64,000 bases of DNA from Taishania pollutisoli (GCF_014518315.1 NZ_JACVEL010000005.1:62001-126000); one strand, 5' to 3'; shown: positions 30,701 through 36,968, counted from the stretch's first letter. Numbers and translations are program-made. The notes: generated by a model not told the origin, from the letters alone.

Positions 30701-31034
30701 TAGAGAAAGGTACCTGTGGGCTCGCTACGATTATGATAATGGGAATTACGAACAAGCATATTTTAATCTTGGTGTTGCCCTTCACGCTATTCAAGATGCA
30801 ACATCTCCTGCTCATGGAGGCTTTCAAAAATGGACAGGAGAAGAGTCTGTTGGTCAATTAGTTGATCATGCAACAAGTGAGCTGTACTATCCAGGAACCA
30901 AGAGTAATCTACAAAAGGAGACTAATAGTTTTTTGCAATCCTTTTTTAACAAACAGGATTTACCAGAAGGAAATATCTTTGATAATATTAAAATAGACCA
31001 GCCAAAAGAAAGAGAAGTTCTTAGAGGCGACTAA
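21729..31034 (+). CDS. Giant Rhs/YD-repeat polymorphic toxin with zinc-phospholipase-C-like tip
   Basis: 3101 residues. Signal peptide (MNVRLLSLFITLLVGHQVHG) and an SpvB/TcC-like N-terminal part (SGDVNTFTGGHQSSIPLG). Residues about 1137-1417 form an unusual helical insertion. YD repeats run from about 1900 to 2840. The Rhs core ends with RGARFYDSDIARFLSLDPLA and NPISLIDPDGR (about 2890). The last 210 residues are a variable tip containing HAIQDATSPAH (His3019, Asp3023, His3029) and DHATSE (His3047, Glu3051): HxxxDx5H plus HxxxE, the zinc-ligand pattern of phospholipase C/S1-P1 nuclease. I infer a secreted or surface toxin encapsulated by the Rhs shell. The tip is more A/T-rich than the core. 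No T9SS signal is seen. Confidence 0.9.
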   Translation: MNVRLLSLFITLLVGHQVHGQLTGGRENSQKSPSVSEVGKLSGGIYSGDVNTFTGGHQSSIPLGSVSTLSGLGYTLELNRGSSFSFGSNEPKVKGLLYGDGWELNIPVITVTTDNFHRFNNGDECNDNGSNILFNTNTKTSDYDRSWEGDVFWLEPYVSIPGVGSGRAVFKYVDAVDANCAVFVLNKFSTSVELRFYGTSWVVNVGDGSVYVFEGTIRQFSAPSNKRQFHFQNDGSYETGDEGTAVVLENNYPSKEDAVNVIEPKIYYNSWYCSRIFHPNYQGQNILFEYERYGEVNFFQEFQQENYQDVHRSVFLDRSASYLPDYTTYRDIVLQRVIGSSVDGNTDIIELEYGIDGSLSSNYLLTPGVSGAVATDPMYCSQVVKRYDGTSSNSYSGWHRYPHANRNKTINPEDINETNPYINPSGNYQREGVTAVASGIPFDHGFLESPRISDGAALVAGDLYEIRTRVTRPSGSDLKNGNGTLDIAVVTNNDATISYSEPSSPILHTVYGATRGEQLFSTFNMAMKWQMGWGDEVLQTSNLFVMPNLPTNFQGFNIQVGPGNSDIDYDYYSNTDLYYTTTTPVQSINRPNALWAYPQLKGYTPLKSSGTIARNFGTGHPWGNMIPVYNHRALVGASGTGSPASFEELYKGTWSMTATDIATHGDHHNPTKFNNTVELEEVELIRHGRTGYMLMGVKQYRMEGEYGGPVTTGKKLVSQKRIKYEIKHVDVRQNRNYANGNSVVMGTNNSDVILLKSVHEVPLEGNLYASNFGLSDPTVVLTTDFEYTNLLPASGTYSQAAPYVGLVYYALTKFTDNLGGITEIEYYPIHAAPTRTYSTMNFNWNCGTYSPASYGVEKSFTMNLAVKYITKRSADYDALTQAFVPSTRRWEYVYDLTKPTFSFKRFELPSGHFRSRYANSYERGYAKVTVYEPALETGERNYTVHEFYGNVNYPYTLPGTTTITDYLYYGKPKSVRTYDHQGKIHREKLFDYSYTLAFEDGYGRPNFYRDQVNRYHQPITDNYEYRDYYTGEELTALVGSTLLTGDAAKWTIAGDVRGLAGAEGYSMEHPKYLPFYFHDELRASFTMSDVNGDSLTSGYMNPAYAFNSYFVKLVSEIDRTYEDGLTTQLISNPVVVTDPVRNKEPKAPNPFGGGIVKPATAFDSLYLDMITNAPAESAYNALMQAGGSLSEQVLGAMGQSDSFTFDQKVDIMANQNGLTDGIWLGILDMSTYLTSLQLQRLVLSQPYFTDTIQKKAIEVRLTDKSILTAILTHNAYLSDDVVGYITRTPSDWLGASYEDALAAQPHQFTDSLLKVIVEDDKLKSSILTDVLKHQQPLDDHYRILIDRTEFTTASIADLFLTGDGTPSDTILYYFFTERTTDSATAQAIIDHVARPLPNYLKGHLQITFPLIVFHNWETMPGYNPLSAYCGNPVSGSRIYIETKTEYEYYEADYRGHAQGKAYELLMGMISSIDEPSTFPKNVPTYSMDDVYIPALRLKYEPSWQVFAKKVTSPHLPGAYQREEYFYLYDLQNRYGRHWANYDVTNYDKYQVEEFWDTGIPLDTIVYNNDLNAVYHPYGQLPEIPQYDGMVKSREYNMRGIPFQKTNFSRTAADPAVVSRSEYYHYDARWNFTDLPGASIERTFTGDTCIIPPGEPSCPCVYENHIFGDYEMGLLEQRYPLEDYCYYHLGGDGTGWQYAYWVCPQSVDPYLCYDGITSAICAEPEGPESPENPGGPIAIYPIGEVLSKTLQLRSTYVQVDTVDYLSDHDFLDNKWDRKNRYIAEFGMDGIGPDPIDGFQGVNYRMILPFTSLLSEKVLERNRHTQVALLEDATGLKTKYHYQKPTFYHYRNTRCESDGYSTVVYRNTGLPFRVTVGYGRADSMGTDYAYTEAAQVATTINPFGLEMRYTFDGFNRLIRVSEFDGTNTLVLSEAAYHLWDRGSASDDFMERAAQNYVEKRVFNSSDPADYSFTREYADPLGRAAGAVTVYNEQGDTRFIHTGSIWYDKWDRGIRQFKNVSASASIPSGQTHAIPALQWDFTTSFTESDLERTPKNRAKEAADFGVSITSPLDKTVRKSYAIASNVYTSCELELSGDELRAIMTDGNTAAFRFFRVQTLDQDNNKSVVYTNAFGQTIGTISYLTASDKVITLFVYDNMGNVKKVINPVKLENTYEYNLLGQLYRETTPEAGEKKYMYNKRGQVSLALDQELWSRMDGPDRAPLYREYRYDAYGRPSEVGLIEGPVYRESTLYGPLHYKTEFYGFLEDGIKYPLCDVPHYSSTPPQECAYFDYVFSHSSTQDWLLRYQVTELEGVFNPGTYPADYLWDVVFSTPAYHTLVQSEKKYVYQNNTGLLARTESYDLSGYEIQRVLYGYNARGQINHQKTYFNETPQTITDITLVESAVIEYPAYSTQGLPLHQSVDMDNDGNLELQYFYQYDALGRLRAIKVLDNNGIADNATTIARYTYNDVEGVLAERMHELDKSLTKTNYSYDVRTRINRISSSNLTLDNPTVLVSHFYSYDGNAPTYQGQYIPSCGFSYNGNINAVMSSYNFSGVYGSAPSEFNYAAVYGYKYDRLNRLTDADGMVGDFVVHAMGLGLGQGPVNDALAIGDERYSYDKIGNIKQLSRTVRHSDPMNTAVVSKVEGWNYYYNGFNKLTQVNGFPGTTTRTYTYDKNGNLLTDSYREIAATEYGRTAYPYYLEADNNKIAYLYSVDDQRMYKKVDSPTETTTEFYLQDATGKTVALRRKVGSAAATWEYYVTGAEREARIKNVTHDGDLEPNEIEFYLYDHLGNTRVVYEHTYAGSALELVINYAADYFPYGKVLREYVNTSTGDPEKFLTTQHERDKETGLDYRGARFYDSDIARFLSLDPLAKEFPTWSAYNYVMGNPISLIDPDGRSPENTNGGGEKLNRMPNWASQKGFYVHQRANNLASLQLFSDKSIDWNTSIVLIKQLNKAAVYADSKQFQTSEYSYRHAMRNGEQTVEQAKELADAFVRERYLWARYDYDNGNYEQAYFNLGVALHAIQDATSPAHGGFQKWTGEESVGQLVDHATSELYYPGTKSNLQKETNSFLQSFFNKQDLPEGNIFDNIKIDQPKEREVLRGD

Positions 31035-31046
31035 ACATAATCATAT

Positions 31047-31352
31047 ATGGAGACGATTCTTTTTATTTCAGCCTTCGTTCTTGTAAATAGTCTAATAATA
31101 CTCTTGTTTTATTATTTTTTGCAACGAGTTTCACCTGTTCTGTTTATTCTTTTGTGCTTAACAGAATTAGCTGTTATCTATTCAATAGCAGAACTATTTA
31201 ATCAGCTTGATATTTATCTGCTGAAAAGAAAGGTATTTATTGAATTGGGGCATGCTAAAATTATTTTATTGGAAATCCTCCTCGGTTCTCTTGTAATTGC
31301 GGTTATTTCCATGATCATTAGTATAGTAAATAGAAGCCGTAAAAAATGGTAA
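31047..31352 (+). CDS. Candidate membrane immunity protein for the Rhs tip
   Basis: 101 residues, 12 bases after the Rhs stop on the same strand. Three hydrophobic segments (about 5-27, 31-50 and 72-93) and a basic tail (NRSRKKW) mark it as an inner-membrane protein. No family recognised. The immunity role is inferred from position: Rhs and other polymorphic toxins are nearly always followed by a small cognate immunity gene. A membrane location is what one would expect if the toxin attacks phospholipids rather than nucleic acid. Base composition is A/T-rich like the toxin tip and unlike the Rhs core. Confidence 0.7.
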   Translation: METILFISAFVLVNSLIILLFYYFLQRVSPVLFILLCLTELAVIYSIAELFNQLDIYLLKRKVFIELGHAKIILLEILLGSLVIAVISMIISIVNRSRKKW

Positions 31353-31364
31353 CTTATACTTAAT

Positions 31365-31389
31365 CAAACCCCATTAAAACATATAAAGG
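31365..31389 (+). repeat. Cassette spacer repeat, copy 1
   Basis: A 25-bp sequence (starting CAAACCCCATTAAAACAT) found again at 34154-34178 with one mismatch. Both lie just after a candidate immunity gene. A diverged third copy follows the next immunity gene at about 35812-35850. Confidence 0.85.
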
Positions 31390-31441
31390 GGTAGTGTTCC
31401 AAACTTGCACCTGAGTTATTTTTAAACAATTAATCAATTGA

Positions 31442-31472
31442 AAACCAGAAACAAATTGTTTCTGGTTTTTTG
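31442..31472 (+). terminator. Rho-independent terminator after the Rhs/immunity pair
   Basis: AAACCAGAAA pairs with TTTCTGGTTT around a 7-base loop that can extend the stem, followed by TTTTTTG and a second T run. It would end the transcript of the Rhs toxin and its immunity gene. Confidence 0.75.
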
Positions 31473-31613
31473 TTTTTTCCACTACCTGTGGTATATCTCT
31501 ACTCAAAAGAATCCAAAACAGGTATCTTAAAAGCAGCGTTTTCGTACCACGTGTTCCAAATCTGCACCTGATGGAAATGGGGTCATGTATCAGCATTCCT
31601 GCCCCGACGCAGG

Positions 31614-33752
31614 GTGACAGCTTGCGAAGGGATTTGCTGGTTGTTTTGGCTTGGAGGGAGTAAATTTACCAGCGGAAAGCCTGAAAAACAACAGCAAAAA
31701 CCGAGCAACTACAACCCGGAGACGGACAAGGCAGCCAACAAGAAAGTAAACGGCATTTCAGACAATGCCACCACCATTGCCCGATACACATACGACGATG
31801 CAGAAGGTGTGGTGAACACACGCGTCCACGAGTTGAGTAAACTCCTGACACAAACCACTTACAGCTATGACGAGCGGGCGCGTCTGGATAGCATTATCAC
31901 CAAGAATCTAACTGTTACCCCTTCTTCTCCCGAACTGATGAAACATCTGTATCACTATGACGGAAGTGTACCTTTGTACGGAGGGCAATATATGCCGCAA
32001 TCAGGACTCAGCTATAACGGGAACATCAATGCAGTGCTGAGCAGTTATAACTTTAGTGGTGTTTATGGAAGCGCACCTTCCCAGTTTAATTATGCCACGG
32101 TGTACGGCTACAAATACGACCGCCTGAATCGACTCACGGATGCCGATGGATTTGTGGGTGATTTTGTAGTTGCAGCAATGGCACTGGGCACCAATCCGAC
32201 GATTGCCGCTGTTCAAATCGGCGACGAACGCTATACCTACGATAAGATCGGGAACATCCGTACGCTGAAACGTACCATCCGTCATTCAGATCCATTGGAC
32301 AATACAGTAGTAAGTAAGAACGAAAACTGGACGTACCAGTACGATGGATACAACAAACTTACCCAGGTGACCACGGGAGGTTCGGCTCTGTTAAACCGTA
32401 ATTACACCTACGATAAAAACGGAAACCTGCTCACCGATAGTTACCGGGAAATTGCCGCAACGGAATATGGAAGAACCGCTTATCCGTATTATTTAGAAGC
32501 TGACAATAAGGAAATTTATTATCTTTATTCAGCCGAAGACCAACGCATGTACAAAAAAGTAGTAAGCCCGACAGAGACGACAACCGAGTTTTATCTTCAG
32601 GATGCGACCGGGAAAACCGTTGCCCTGCGCCGCAAAGTTGGTTCGGCTGCTGCTACCTGGGAGTACTACGTAAACGGGTCGGTGCGCGAAGCCCGCATCA
32701 AGAATGTAACCCACAACGGGATCATTGCTCCGCAGGAAATAGAGTTCTACCTGAGTGACCACCTGGGTAATACACGTGTGGTGTACGAACCGACCTACGC
32801 TGGCGGTGTATTGGAACTGGCGATCAATTACGCCGCGGATTACTTCCCTTACGGTAAAGTCCTCAGAGAGTATGTGAATACCTCCACCGGAGACCCGGAG
32901 AAGTTCCTCACCACCCAGCACGAACGAGATAAGGAAACGGGACTGGATTACAGGGGAGCTCGTTTCTACGACTCCGACGTGGCGAGGTTCTTATCTATAG
33001 ATCCTCTCCAAAAAGATTATCCGTCTTTTTCTACCTACCATTATGTAATGGGGAATCCGATTTCGTTGATAGACCCGACTGGAAAAGGAGCAGAATCTAC
33101 ACATATTGATAAGAGTGGAAAAGTAATTGCCGTTTTTAATGATGGGGATAATGGTGTTTATCAACATGGAGACAATGCAGATGGGGGAACTCCTACAGAG
33201 TACATGATTTCCAGAAGACAAGAAAAATGGGGAACATCTGCAAATGGAACCAAAGTAGGAACAACTAAATATTGGGATGAATTTGTAAATATTGAAAGTG
33301 GTAAAGCAGAAGGAGTTTTGAAATTAGGAGAAAGTTGGGATAAGGCTGTTGAAACATTGCACAATTCAGCTATGAAAAATATGAATCTTTATCAAATTGC
33401 TGAAGCGTCCAGACCTAACAAAGCCCTTGATATAAAATCCAATACTACAATTGCTCCATTTGGAGTAATGACAGGTAGATTATTAAATGGAGAGTATGCT
33501 ACTGCAAGAAGTGCAGGAAATTATCTAGCTGGGATGAATGGAAGACACGGCACTATAGCAGGAGAAAATATATCTCAGACAAAGTATATGATGTTGGCAG
33601 GAGCTCTGGACAAAGGAGTCTATAGTAAAAAAGTAGCAGGATTAATTGTTTCCGGTTTTATGACCACCAAACAATGGCCTTGGCCTGCCCCCTACTATGG
33701 CGAAGATGAATATTCAGGGCGGCGTATATTAGAAGGTTGGAACAAAAAATAA
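31614..33752 (+). pseudogene. Displaced Rhs C-terminal cassette 1 with a different toxin tip
   Basis: 712 open codons. From about 31745 the protein is closely similar to the main Rhs C-terminal core (DNATTIARYTY ... RGARFYDSDVARFLSIDPL ... NPISLIDPTG), then switches to an unrelated tip of about 220 residues. The tip holds ALDIKSNTTIAPFGVMTG and ARSAGNYLAGMNG, which resembles polymorphic toxin type 44, though I am not certain. There is no signal peptide, the only nearby start is a GTG at 31614 and the first 44 residues are not Rhs-like. It therefore looks like a detached 3' end kept as a silent or donor cassette, possibly expressed only after recombination into the main gene. The candidate immunity gene follows. 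Confidence 0.75.
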
Positions 33753-33763
33753 ATATTAATAAA

Positions 33764-34138
33764 ATGAAATTTAGAGACTTATTAATTATTTTCAGTTTTC
33801 TTATTGGATGTAATCTTGGAGACAAGGAACGGGTTATTATTCCTTTAGAAAAGGGTGATTGCAAGATTTTTTTAAAAAAGGTTTCCTGGTTAACGGATAA
33901 TAGCAGAACCTATATAAGTAATAATGATGATTGGAATGATACAATAAATGAGCCTTATTTCACTTCATTGGATTTCTTCTACAAATTGGATACGACTCAC
34001 TGCAAATTAATCATTTATAAATCGGATTCTTTACGTCGGAGTAAACTTTTAAGAGTACCAATTGTACTAAATGGCACAGAAAAAATAGATTTTAGTAATT
34101 ATAAGAAAAAAGGATTTGACAATATTCTTTACCAATGA
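33764..34138 (+). CDS. Candidate immunity lipoprotein for displaced cassette 1
   Basis: 124 residues, 11 bases after the cassette-1 stop. The lipoprotein signal MKFRDLLIIFSFLIGC has its lipobox cysteine at 16, so the mature protein would be lipid-anchored in the envelope. The rest is acidic and A/T-rich with no family recognised. Position immediately behind an Rhs tip makes an immunity role likely. A lipoprotein suggests that the toxin is met in the periplasm. An in-frame ATG at 33737 lies inside the cassette and is less likely to be used. Confidence 0.65.
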   Translation: MKFRDLLIIFSFLIGCNLGDKERVIIPLEKGDCKIFLKKVSWLTDNSRTYISNNDDWNDTINEPYFTSLDFFYKLDTTHCKLIIYKSDSLRRSKLLRVPIVLNGTEKIDFSNYKKKGFDNILYQ

Positions 34139-34153
34139 AAGAATAGGATTTAC

Positions 34154-34178
34154 CAAACCCCATTAAAACATACAAAGG
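34154..34178 (+). repeat. Cassette spacer repeat, copy 2
   Basis: Matches 31365-31389 with one mismatch in 25 bases and again follows an immunity gene. Confidence 0.85.
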
Positions 34179-34197
34179 TGTTCTGTTACGAACATCT

Positions 34198-34230
34198 TTA
34201 AAGTATTTGTTATTTGAAAATAGAAATACG
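34198..34230 (+). repeat. Pre-cassette repeat, copy 1
   Basis: A 33-bp sequence containing TTTGAAAATAGAAATACG, repeated at 35850-35882 with two mismatches; a shorter relative (TTTTGTTCTTTGAAAGCATA) is at 36654-36673. All three precede a cassette or an orphan gene. Confidence 0.8.
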
Positions 34231-34240
34231 CCACTGATTA

Positions 34241-35200
34241 CGTCATGGTAAAATCCTTCGGGAGCATGTGAATACCTCTACCGGAGACCCGGAGAAGTTT
34301 TTGACAACGCAGCACGAGCGGGATAAGGAAACAGGGCTGGATTACAGGGGAGCGAGGTTTTATGATAGTGATATAGCACGGTTTCTAAGCCTTGACCCGT
34401 TGGCAAAAGAGTTCCCGGCATGGAGTGCGTATAATTATGTGATGGGGAATCCGATCAGCTTAATTGATCCCACTGGTAGAAGTCCGGAGGGAATAGATGA
34501 TCCCAAAAAGAAAGACGAACAAAAAGAAGGTCGTAAAGATTTGGATCCTAATGTGGGGACAGATTTACCCGAATATACAGTAGAAGAAGATGCTCCGGAT
34601 TATGGAGGAATGATGCAGGAGCGGAATAGTAAAAATTTGGATAATGCGATTGCCGCTCTGACTGGAAATGATAAAAAAATAATAGCAAATGTAACTGAAA
34701 CGACAGGGTATATAGGTACTATTATTAGCACAGTAGGAGAAGTAATGAAAACAAGGAGTGAAGAAATGTATCGACAAGGATTCAGACAAGGATTCAGACA
34801 AGGATTGTCAGGGAATTATCAACTAACAGGACGTAATTTATCACAATTTGGAAACTTACCTGCAAAACCTTATACTCTTCCCTTAAGTGGTATGTCTAAA
34901 TGGGGCGGGAGATTAGGAACAGCTGGTAATGTTTTTGGTGTTGCGGTAATAGGAGCTGATACTTATTCATATACAAACGGGGAAATGAGTGGTATACGTT
35001 ATGGTTACCATTTAGGATCGTATGGAACCTCTATCGGTGTTGGAATGCTTGCTGGAGGTCCTGCCGGGTTCTTTGTTGGTAGCGCGTTGTCAACTGCGGA
35101 AGCTGGTTATGATGCTTCTAAAAAAGTAGAAACAGAAATGAAACAAAGCTACAACCATTTCTACAATAACATGATGAGTAATTTTCTGAGATTTAGATAA
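34241..35200 (+). pseudogene. Displaced Rhs C-terminal cassette 2 with glycine-rich tip
   Basis: Reads as 310 codons from a GTG at 34268. The first 75 residues are the end of the Rhs core (STGDPEKFLTTQHERD ... RGARFYDSDIARFLSLDPLA). Homology continues upstream to about 34232, where a 4-base loss relative to the other copies shifts the frame, so the 5' end is broken. The tip of about 230 residues has a charged linker, a tandem RQGF repeat and then a glycine-rich hydrophobic region (GTAGNVFGVAVIGADTY, GVGMLAGGPAGFFVGSAL) of the kind seen in pore-forming or glycine-zipper proteins. No known toxin family recognised. Not independently secreted. The membrane-protein gene at 35200 overlaps its stop (TAATG). 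Confidence 0.7.
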
Positions 35201-35802
35201 TGGATAATATACAAATGGATAATATACAAGAATACAAACAATCGTTAAAGCATCATTGGGAAAATGCTAAATCTGTAGTCTTTTATATTCTTGGATTAAT
35301 TGGTTTCCCTGCATACATGATTTATAGATTTGGATGGGAAGACTCAACAGTGTTTATTCGTTACGCTTTAATTGGCTTTTCGGTATTTCTTATCCCTCAG
35401 TTAATTCTTCATATTCGATATTATTACATAAATCGGGGATATATTTTTTACTATTATCCCCAAGAATTAAAAATAAAGATACGGACGACAACTGGGGAAG
35501 AAACCGAGTTTTATTTTGATGATATAAAGCAGGTATACTATGTTAAAAGCTTTCCACAGGCAGAAAATCGAATGCAATGGTTGGCGACAGATAGCTATAG
35601 CTTTGCACGTATTTATTTAAAAAATGGAAAGCAATTTTTAATTACTAGTTTGATTATTCCAAACATGAATCTTCCATTAGAGAAAGAAAAGATACGAATT
35701 AGTAAAACATTTTATGCCTATCCTTTAACAAAGGAACGACCGTTGAAGGAATTGAAGAAAAAGCCTATTAAAGAAGAAAAGCAGTACAGGAATTTTTATT
35801 AG
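35200..35802 (+). CDS. Candidate membrane immunity protein for displaced cassette 2
   Basis: 200 residues starting within the stop of cassette 2 (TAATG), a sign of translational coupling. Two membrane segments near residues 27-45 and 50-72 are followed by a soluble domain of about 100 residues with beta-strand character (LKIKIRTTTGEETEFYFDDIKQVYYV), resembling bacterial PH-like domains of two-pass membrane proteins, and a lysine-rich tail. The first ten residues are an exact in-frame duplication (MDNIQMDNIQ), so either ATG could serve as the start. An immunity role is inferred from position. Confidence 0.65.
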   Translation: MDNIQMDNIQEYKQSLKHHWENAKSVVFYILGLIGFPAYMIYRFGWEDSTVFIRYALIGFSVFLIPQLILHIRYYYINRGYIFYYYPQELKIKIRTTTGEETEFYFDDIKQVYYVKSFPQAENRMQWLATDSYSFARIYLKNGKQFLITSLIIPNMNLPLEKEKIRISKTFYAYPLTKERPLKELKKKPIKEEKQYRNFY

Positions 35803-35849
35803 TTATTGATTTCATTAAAAAATGAAAACGTGTTTGTGACAACGTACCG

Positions 35850-35882
35850 TTAAAGCATTTGTTCTTTGAAAATAGAAATACG
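35850..35882 (+). repeat. Pre-cassette repeat, copy 2
   Basis: Matches 34198-34230 with two mismatches in 33 bases. It precedes the orphan membrane-protein gene at 35903. Confidence 0.8.
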
Positions 35883-35902
35883 TCTGTAGGGTTTTAATTC
35901 AA

Positions 35903-36325
35903 ATGATCATGGAAAAACTTAAAAAAGTATATTATTACCTGTTTTATCAGTTTTATAAATGGTACGAAAAAGGTCCGTCTGTTTGGTGGAGTGATTGGAA
36001 AGCAGCATTGTCAATTGATGTATTGTCAATATTTTTAGGTATATCATTCATTACTTATTATACTGTTTACGTTGACAAATATTTTCGACTTGGAGATGGT
36101 AAATTTTTTTTATTGGGTTATGTGTTGTTAGTTGCTGTGCCTAATTATTTTATTTTTCACCATAGGGACCAATGGAAAGACATTGTAAAGGAATTTGACC
36201 AATTGCCCAAACGTACAAACAAAATAGGCGGCTGGATCGTGTTTGGGGTGGTAATGTTAGTCATTACCAATATGGTATTTGCTTTTTATCAAATGAGTTT
36301 GGTAGACTGGAGCCAGTATAGATAA
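35903..36325 (+). CDS. Orphan membrane protein, possible stranded immunity protein
   Basis: 140 residues. Three hydrophobic segments (about 37-53, 69-83 and 108-126), with aromatic-rich N terminus KKVYYYLFYQFYKWYEKGPSVWW. No family recognised. It is not preceded by any toxin tip but sits inside the cassette array directly behind a copy of the repeat that otherwise introduces a cassette, so it may be an immunity gene whose toxin has been lost. Two start codons are in frame (35903 and 35909). A/T-rich like the other candidate immunity genes. Confidence 0.6.
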   Translation: MIMEKLKKVYYYLFYQFYKWYEKGPSVWWSDWKAALSIDVLSIFLGISFITYYTVYVDKYFRLGDGKFFLLGYVLLVAVPNYFIFHHRDQWKDIVKEFDQLPKRTNKIGGWIVFGVVMLVITNMVFAFYQMSLVDWSQYR

Positions 36326-36341
36326 CATTAAATATAAAACC

Positions 36342-36620
36342 ATGAATAAATCAGAATTTATCAGAGCCATTGCCGAAAAGTCTGGCAACTCGCAAGCAGA
36401 AACGAAGCGTTTTTTGGAAGCGCTTACAGCTACGGTAGAGGAAACGTTAGCCAAAGGCGATAAAATTACTTTGGTCGGCTTCGGAACCTGGGATGTACAG
36501 CAAACCAAAGCACGTACCGGGAGAAATCCACAGACGGGCGCGGTACTGAAAATAAAAGCAAAGAAGAAAGTGCGTTTCAAAGCTGGTTCAGAACTGGCAG
36601 GGAATATTAGTAAGAAATAA
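36342..36620 (+). CDS. HU-family DNA-binding protein
   Basis: 92 residues. Clear HU/IHF family: MNKSEFIRAIAEKSG start, helix pair, VGFGTWDVQQTKARTGRNPQTG (DNA-clasping arm with the conserved GRNPxTG proline) and KKKVRFKAGSELAGNI end. A dimeric nucleoid protein that bends DNA. It lies within the array of Rhs remnants, 16 bases after the orphan membrane protein; whether it is a passenger or part of the array is unclear. HU promotes DNA bending in recombination, so a link to cassette exchange is conceivable but unproven. Confidence 0.93.
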   Translation: MNKSEFIRAIAEKSGNSQAETKRFLEALTATVEETLAKGDKITLVGFGTWDVQQTKARTGRNPQTGAVLKIKAKKKVRFKAGSELAGNISKK

Positions 36621-36684
36621 AAGCTGATTGGTGTTAAATCCATCCATTCGATCATTTTGTTCTTTGAAAGCATAAATTAAAACT

Positions 36685-36968
36685 GAACGAGCACGCATCA
36701 AGGATGTAACGCACGATGGTGATCTGGAACCCAATGAAATTGAGTTCTACCTCTACGATCATTTGGGGAATACCCGGGTGGTGTACGAACCGACCTACGC
36801 TGGCGGTGTATTGGAACTGGCGATTAACTACGCCGCTGATTATTTCCCATACGGTAAAGTCCTTCGGGAGTATGTGAATACCTCTACCGGAGACCCGGAA
36901 AAGTTTTTGACGACGCAACATGAACGGGACAAGGAAACAGGACTGGATTATCGTGGGGCGAGGTTTTA
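36685..36968 (+). pseudogene. Rhs core remnant without tip
   Basis: The frame reads ERARIKDVTHDGDLEP, NEIEFYLYDHLGNTRVVYEP, on through YFPYGKVLREYVNTSTGD to GLDYRGARFY, nearly identical to the main Rhs core and to cassette 1. It begins after a stop at 36673 and ends exactly in the conserved RGARFYDS border, where all other copies continue to the tip. After that the frame runs into unrelated residues and a stop at 37012-37014. No start or tip, so it is a relic or a homology donor. Confidence 0.85.

Noticed and set aside
31571-31664. Short plus-strand frame starting with ATG before cassette 1
   Set aside because: Only about 30 codons, different frame from the cassette, no recognisable content; kept only as part of the unexplained junction.
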